Assembly (NCBI GenBank): GCA_023395755.1
Contig: JAEWYG010000002.1
Coordinates: 1 to 9,275, forward strand
DNA length: 9,275 nt
Source: Actinomycetes bacterium
Lineage (GTDB): Bacteria > Actinomycetota > Coriobacteriia > Coriobacteriales > Eggerthellaceae
Direction: 5' to 3'
The notes beneath the pieces are model-generated. The model saw only the letters and a program-made list of their open reading frames with translations. It searched no databases and was not told the origin of the DNA. Made by a program: the position numbers and the translations under genes. Shown here one piece after another: positions 6,362-9,275 of the stretch (within the stretch, counting starts at the first letter, position 1; every line of letters starts with the position of its first letter).

Positions 6362-6367
6362 ATTATA
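6362..6367 (-). promoter_or_regulatory. consensus -10 box abutting the exporter start
   Basis: TATAAT reads on the minus strand at 6367-6362, so transcription would begin near 6355, within a few bases of GTG 6353. I see no good -35 hexamer at normal spacing (TTTCCT at 17 bp is poor), so the call rests on the -10 alone. If correct, the transcript is nearly leaderless, or translation starts instead at ATG 6302. Confidence 0.4.
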
Positions 6368-6395
6368 GGGTGACTAGCTCTCAAAGGAAAGGGAG

Positions 6396-6414
6396 AGAGC
6401 CACCTTAAGGCTCT
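6396..6414 (-). terminator. probable terminator of the MFS carrier gene
   Basis: On the minus strand AGAGCC and GGCTCT form a 6-bp stem over a 7-nt loop, followed by a pyrimidine run with several T bases (to about 6382). It lies about 90 nt after the MFS stop codon and upstream of the exporter -10 box. The T tract is interrupted by C, so strength is uncertain. Confidence 0.45.
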
Positions 6415-6505
6415 ACCGTTCCCAAACAAAGACTAGAAGGACAATGCCGAAATCTTAGACGCACTAGGTGACGTCGCCCTACCGCCAATAGGGGTTAAGT
6501 TCTCA

Positions 6506-7843
6506 TCACTTTTCCAAAACTATCAACATATCCCCTACACCCTTTTTCGCCTCCCTACGGCGTAGCTGTCGTGCAAATACGACAAACACCGCCAGCGCCA
6601 CCAAGGTAACTACCGATACGACCACATAAACTGCGAAGTCGCCATTGGCGGCACCTCCCACCTCGCGCGCAGAAGCGGCCACCAGTGAGCTCAATATGGC
6701 AGCAGGTGCCATGGCGAAGTTTGCAAGCGCCAGGTTTTCGGGGTACTTCCCGGGTCCATATTGCCCAAGGGTGAAAGCCGAAGATATAACCGGGATGCAG
6801 CCGTATGAGAATCCCACGAGAAACGCACCAATCACAAATAGGGTAGGCATACGCATGCCCGGAGCAAACGAAAAAGCCAACGCCAACGCTCCAACGAAGG
6901 TCGCTAGCGACGAAAGTGCCACGACAACACTCAGGCCAAAACGATCGTAAACCACACCGATAACGATACGCGCTAAGCCGTTAGTCGTAGACACCAACCC
7001 TACTAGAAGGGTAGCAAGGCCCACTTCCAACCCAACAGCAAGTGCTGCCTGTTTTGCATCTCCAATAATAATGAGTCCAACGCAAAGAGGGCATATTTCC
7101 CAAATGACATAGATCCAAAACAACGACGAGCGCACCACAGACGCACCTTGCTGCTTGGGTATCTCAACTACATCCTTTTCACGGCGCTCAGCCGACACAA
7201 CAGAAGCATCTTGTTCCACCTCATCTTTCACGCAGGCCACTCGCACACGACTAACCGGCTTGATAATCAGAGCTGTTGCACCAACTACTATGGCAATAAG
7301 TACCGCAAGAACTAAAAATACCGTTCTCCACCCCGCCACGTCGATACCACCCGCTGCCGCTGTCCCCAAAATAAGCCCACCAAGACCAAACCCCATCATA
7401 AGCGCGCCCGACGAGAACCCAACACGATCAGGAAACCATGCATTCACCGTCGAGATAATAACGTTGTAAGCAATGCCACACCCACCACCACACAACACCC
7501 CATAGCTTATATAGAGCATTGGCAAGCCACCCACATCAATCAGAAGTGCTGTCGAAGCGAATCCGCCAACAAGTAAAGCACCAGCAATAAGTAATGCTGG
7601 CTTGAATGAAAATTTTTTATTGAGTCGCGCCCCAAGCAGACCCCCCAAACAAAACGAGACAATAGAAATGGTGAACACCATTCGCATACTCTCCCGATCC
7701 CATAAAAATTCCTGCCCAATAGGGGTAGAAAAGTTCGACCACGAGTAAATAAGGCCCAGAAACAGCAGCGACAATACTCCTGCCGCAAGATAGCGCATAC
7801 GGTGACTCTGCGCTGCCTTAGGTGTCAACAATTCAGAACACAC
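6506..7843 (-). CDS. MFS transporter, OFA (oxalate/formate antiporter) family
   Basis: A 445-aa, 12-helix carrier. The family hallmarks are YSWSNFSTPI (33-42) in helix 1, the glycine-rich helix before AWFPDRVGFSSG (135-146), and YDRFG in the cytoplasmic loop of the second half. The central loop (about 196-238) is charged and cytoplasmic. OFA members move small carboxylates such as oxalate/formate or pyruvate; the substrate here is not determined by sequence. The start is GTG 7843, preceded by a GGGGG ribosome site at about 7 nt; ATG at residue 16 is a weaker alternative. The gene follows a LytS-type kinase gene on the same strand after 196 nt. In E. coli a kinase of this class (YpdA) controls an OFA-family carrier (YhjX), so a sensor-target relation is plausible but inferred. 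Confidence 0.9.
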   Translation of the reverse strand: MCSELLTPKAAQSHRMRYLAAGVLSLLFLGLIYSWSNFSTPIGQEFLWDRESMRMVFTISIVSFCLGGLLGARLNKKFSFKPALLIAGALLVGGFASTALLIDVGGLPMLYISYGVLCGGGCGIAYNVIISTVNAWFPDRVGFSSGALMMGFGLGGLILGTAAAGGIDVAGWRTVFLVLAVLIAIVVGATALIIKPVSRVRVACVKDEVEQDASVVSAERREKDVVEIPKQQGASVVRSSLFWIYVIWEICPLCVGLIIIGDAKQAALAVGLEVGLATLLVGLVSTTNGLARIVIGVVYDRFGLSVVVALSSLATFVGALALAFSFAPGMRMPTLFVIGAFLVGFSYGCIPVISSAFTLGQYGPGKYPENLALANFAMAPAAILSSLVAASAREVGGAANGDFAVYVVVSVVTLVALAVFVVFARQLRRREAKKGVGDMLIVLEK

Positions 7844-7866
7844 AACAGCCCCCTTTTTCCCTCAAC

Positions 7867-7926
7867 CAACGGTAGCCAAGAAAGGTTATCTTACTTCACC
7901 GTTGCCAGAAAACGTTGTCAAGAAAC
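7867..7926. repeat. inverted and direct repeats in the upstream region of the MFS gene
   Basis: CAACGGT (7867-7873) and ACCGTTG (7898-7904) form an inverted repeat 24 nt apart. Two adjacent imperfect 13-bp direct repeats follow, GTTGCCAGAAAAC (7901-7913) and GTTGTCAAGAAAC (7914-7926), identical at 10 of 13 positions. They lie 24-83 nt upstream of the carrier start, where an operator would be expected. They could bind a regulator; no protein is assigned. Confidence 0.4.
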
Positions 7927-8039
7927 GCTCAATGAAGCATCCATACCATCGACTACCCACGGTACAAAGCCACACCACGTCAAGACTCCATTGCAGCCTG
8001 TTAACCTAAGTTTCGCGCGCACGCCATAATTGCGGTACG

Positions 8040-9275
8040 TTAAAATTCACGCAAAGCGCCATTCTTCAACACGAGGGCGACCGTTGTTCCCTCCCCCAAT
8101 ACGCTTTGTACCTCCATATGGGTATCGGAACCAAAATAGCCCCGTATGCGGTCGTGTACGTTTTTCACCGCGATACCCAACCCCGTAGATGACTCGGGGT
8201 GTAAAATATTCTGACGCGACTCTTCGGTCATACCAACACCATCATCTGCCACACGCACAATCACATCGTTACCATCTACAATGCCGGTTACACGAATAGT
8301 TAGCTTACCTTCAGAAGGCATGGCGTGGCGTACCGAATTTTCAACCAAGGGCTGAATAAGAAAAGGCGGCACCATCATGTCTTCAACCGCTGGCTCAATA
8401 TCCACCTCCATAGCAACGCGGTCCTCGCCAAATCGCGCAATCTCAAAAGCAAAATAACGCTTTGTCTGCTCCATCTCGCGAGCAAAAACGATAAGATCGG
8501 CCGAATCTTCGAGAGTGCGGCGATAAAATACTGCGAACTCCCGCAACAGGATACGTGCCTTTTCCGGGGCGGTTCGAATAAGCGAAGCAATAGTATTAAT
8601 GGTATTGAACAAGAAGTGCGGATTGATCTGGCTTTGCAACATTTTTAGTTCCATGCGGGTTGCCAACTTCGTCTGCTCTTCTAATGCGGCGGCGGCCATC
8701 TGGGTAGATAACAACTGACCAAAACCTTCAGCGATAGACTTTTGTGTCTCACTAATATGACGAGCGCGTCGGTAATAGAACTTCAGGGTGCCCTCAATGG
8801 TTCCGCTCACTGCTAATGGGACAATGATGGCAGCTTGAATGGTGGAGGTATCTGACGGAAAGCCAATATCCTCTGGCGTAAACAGGATGCGTCCATTGCC
8901 ATCAGACAGAGTGGCGTGCGTTGCATGAGTACGAATAACGCTACCTGCCTGGCTGTCGACCTCCTCAAAACCGGCATACCCTAAAATAACATCTTTATCG
9001 GTAATAGCAACAGCAATGGCTGCAGTAGAAGGTAGTAACAGCTTGCAGATTTGTTGTGCAGCTTCAGCCGTCATACCTTCATTCATGCAATCAAGCGTTT
9101 GGCTGGCTAGGCGCAGCATGGCATTGGATTGACGAGCACGCACCGAATCGGGATCCATAAGCAGCCGAATAACAATTACCAGCGAAAGCGTGAATACGAT
9201 ACCCGCCACAATAAGAACGGCAATATTACGATACGGAGAAATTGACGACCAGATAAGCACCAGGCCAGATAACGC
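8040..9275 (-). CDS. LytS-type sensor histidine kinase (5' end missing)
   Basis: The frame is open to the right edge, so the start is beyond the window; GTG 9260 is internal or only a nominal start. Visible from the N-terminal side are the end of a membrane domain with one full helix (residues about 12-35 counted from codon 9260), a GAF domain (about 45-190; AVAITDKDVILGYAG, IIVPLAVSGTIEGTLK), a short linker, and a HisK domain with LQSQINPHFLFNTINTI, where H215 is the likely phosphorylation site. The ATPase region has VENSVRHA (306-313), DDGVGM (339-344) and GLGIAVKNV (360-368). This order matches LytS, BtsS and YpdA, whose missing part would be the five-helix 5TMR-LYT sensor. Partners are LytTR-type response regulators; none is in the window, so it is probably just upstream, beyond the edge. 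Confidence 0.93.
   Translation of the reverse strand, partial: ALSGLVLIWSSISPYRNIAVLIVAGIVFTLSLVIVIRLLMDPDSVRARQSNAMLRLASQTLDCMNEGMTAEAAQQICKLLLPSTAAIAVAITDKDVILGYAGFEEVDSQAGSVIRTHATHATLSDGNGRILFTPEDIGFPSDTSTIQAAIIVPLAVSGTIEGTLKFYYRRARHISETQKSIAEGFGQLLSTQMAAAALEEQTKLATRMELKMLQSQINPHFLFNTINTIASLIRTAPEKARILLREFAVFYRRTLEDSADLIVFAREMEQTKRYFAFEIARFGEDRVAMEVDIEPAVEDMMVPPFLIQPLVENSVRHAMPSEGKLTIRVTGIVDGNDVIVRVADDGVGMTEESRQNILHPESSTGLGIAVKNVHDRIRGYFGSDTHMEVQSVLGEGTTVALVLKNGALREF

Noticed and set aside
7886..7922. TTGACA plus TAAGAT as the MFS gene promoter
   Set aside because: On the minus strand the two hexamers are 22 bp apart, too far for a normal sigma70 promoter.

Overview
The window reads as chromosomal DNA of an anaerobic actinobacterium of the class Coriobacteriia, probably Eggerthellaceae. 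The evidence is a Tat-exported molybdopterin oxidoreductase of the kind that is abundant in that family, an OFA-type MFS carrier, a glycine-riboswitch-controlled AGCS symporter, strong AGGAGG ribosome sites combined with GTG and TTG starts, and roughly 50% G+C by eye. Cryptobacterium is a plausible genus on composition, but that is inference and no marker gene here proves it.

Layout. (1) 1-1286, minus strand: 5' part of a Tat-dependent, [4Fe-4S] and molybdopterin-binding oxidoreductase, cut by the left edge, with a sigma70-like promoter about 210 nt upstream of its start. (2) 1287-1986: a 700-nt gap between divergent genes. It is T-rich on the plus strand and holds the most striking element of the window, a perfect 56-bp palindrome (1721-1776) whose centre is an exact ParB-binding parS sequence. 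(3) 1987-2427, plus: a MarR-family regulator. (4) 2466-4298, plus: promoter, single glycine riboswitch aptamer, and a sodium:alanine/glycine symporter that most likely starts at a TTG. (5) 4341-4380: a hairpin shared by convergent genes. (6) 4387-6353, minus: a probable operon of an EamA-type drug/metabolite exporter, an overlapping shikimate-kinase-like P-loop kinase with a diverged substrate site, and a small tRNA-binding-domain protein. (7) 6506-7843, minus: an OFA-family MFS carrier. (8) 8040-9275, minus: a LytS-type sensor histidine kinase, cut by the right edge.

How the parts work together. The glycine riboswitch ties the AGCS symporter to intracellular glycine. The LytS-type kinase upstream of an OFA-family carrier resembles the E. 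coli YpdA/YpdB-YhjX arrangement, in which a LytS-type kinase with a LytTR regulator controls a pyruvate-linked OFA carrier. No response regulator lies in the window, so that link is inference. The parS element suggests the locus takes part in chromosome segregation and may lie in the origin-proximal part of the chromosome.
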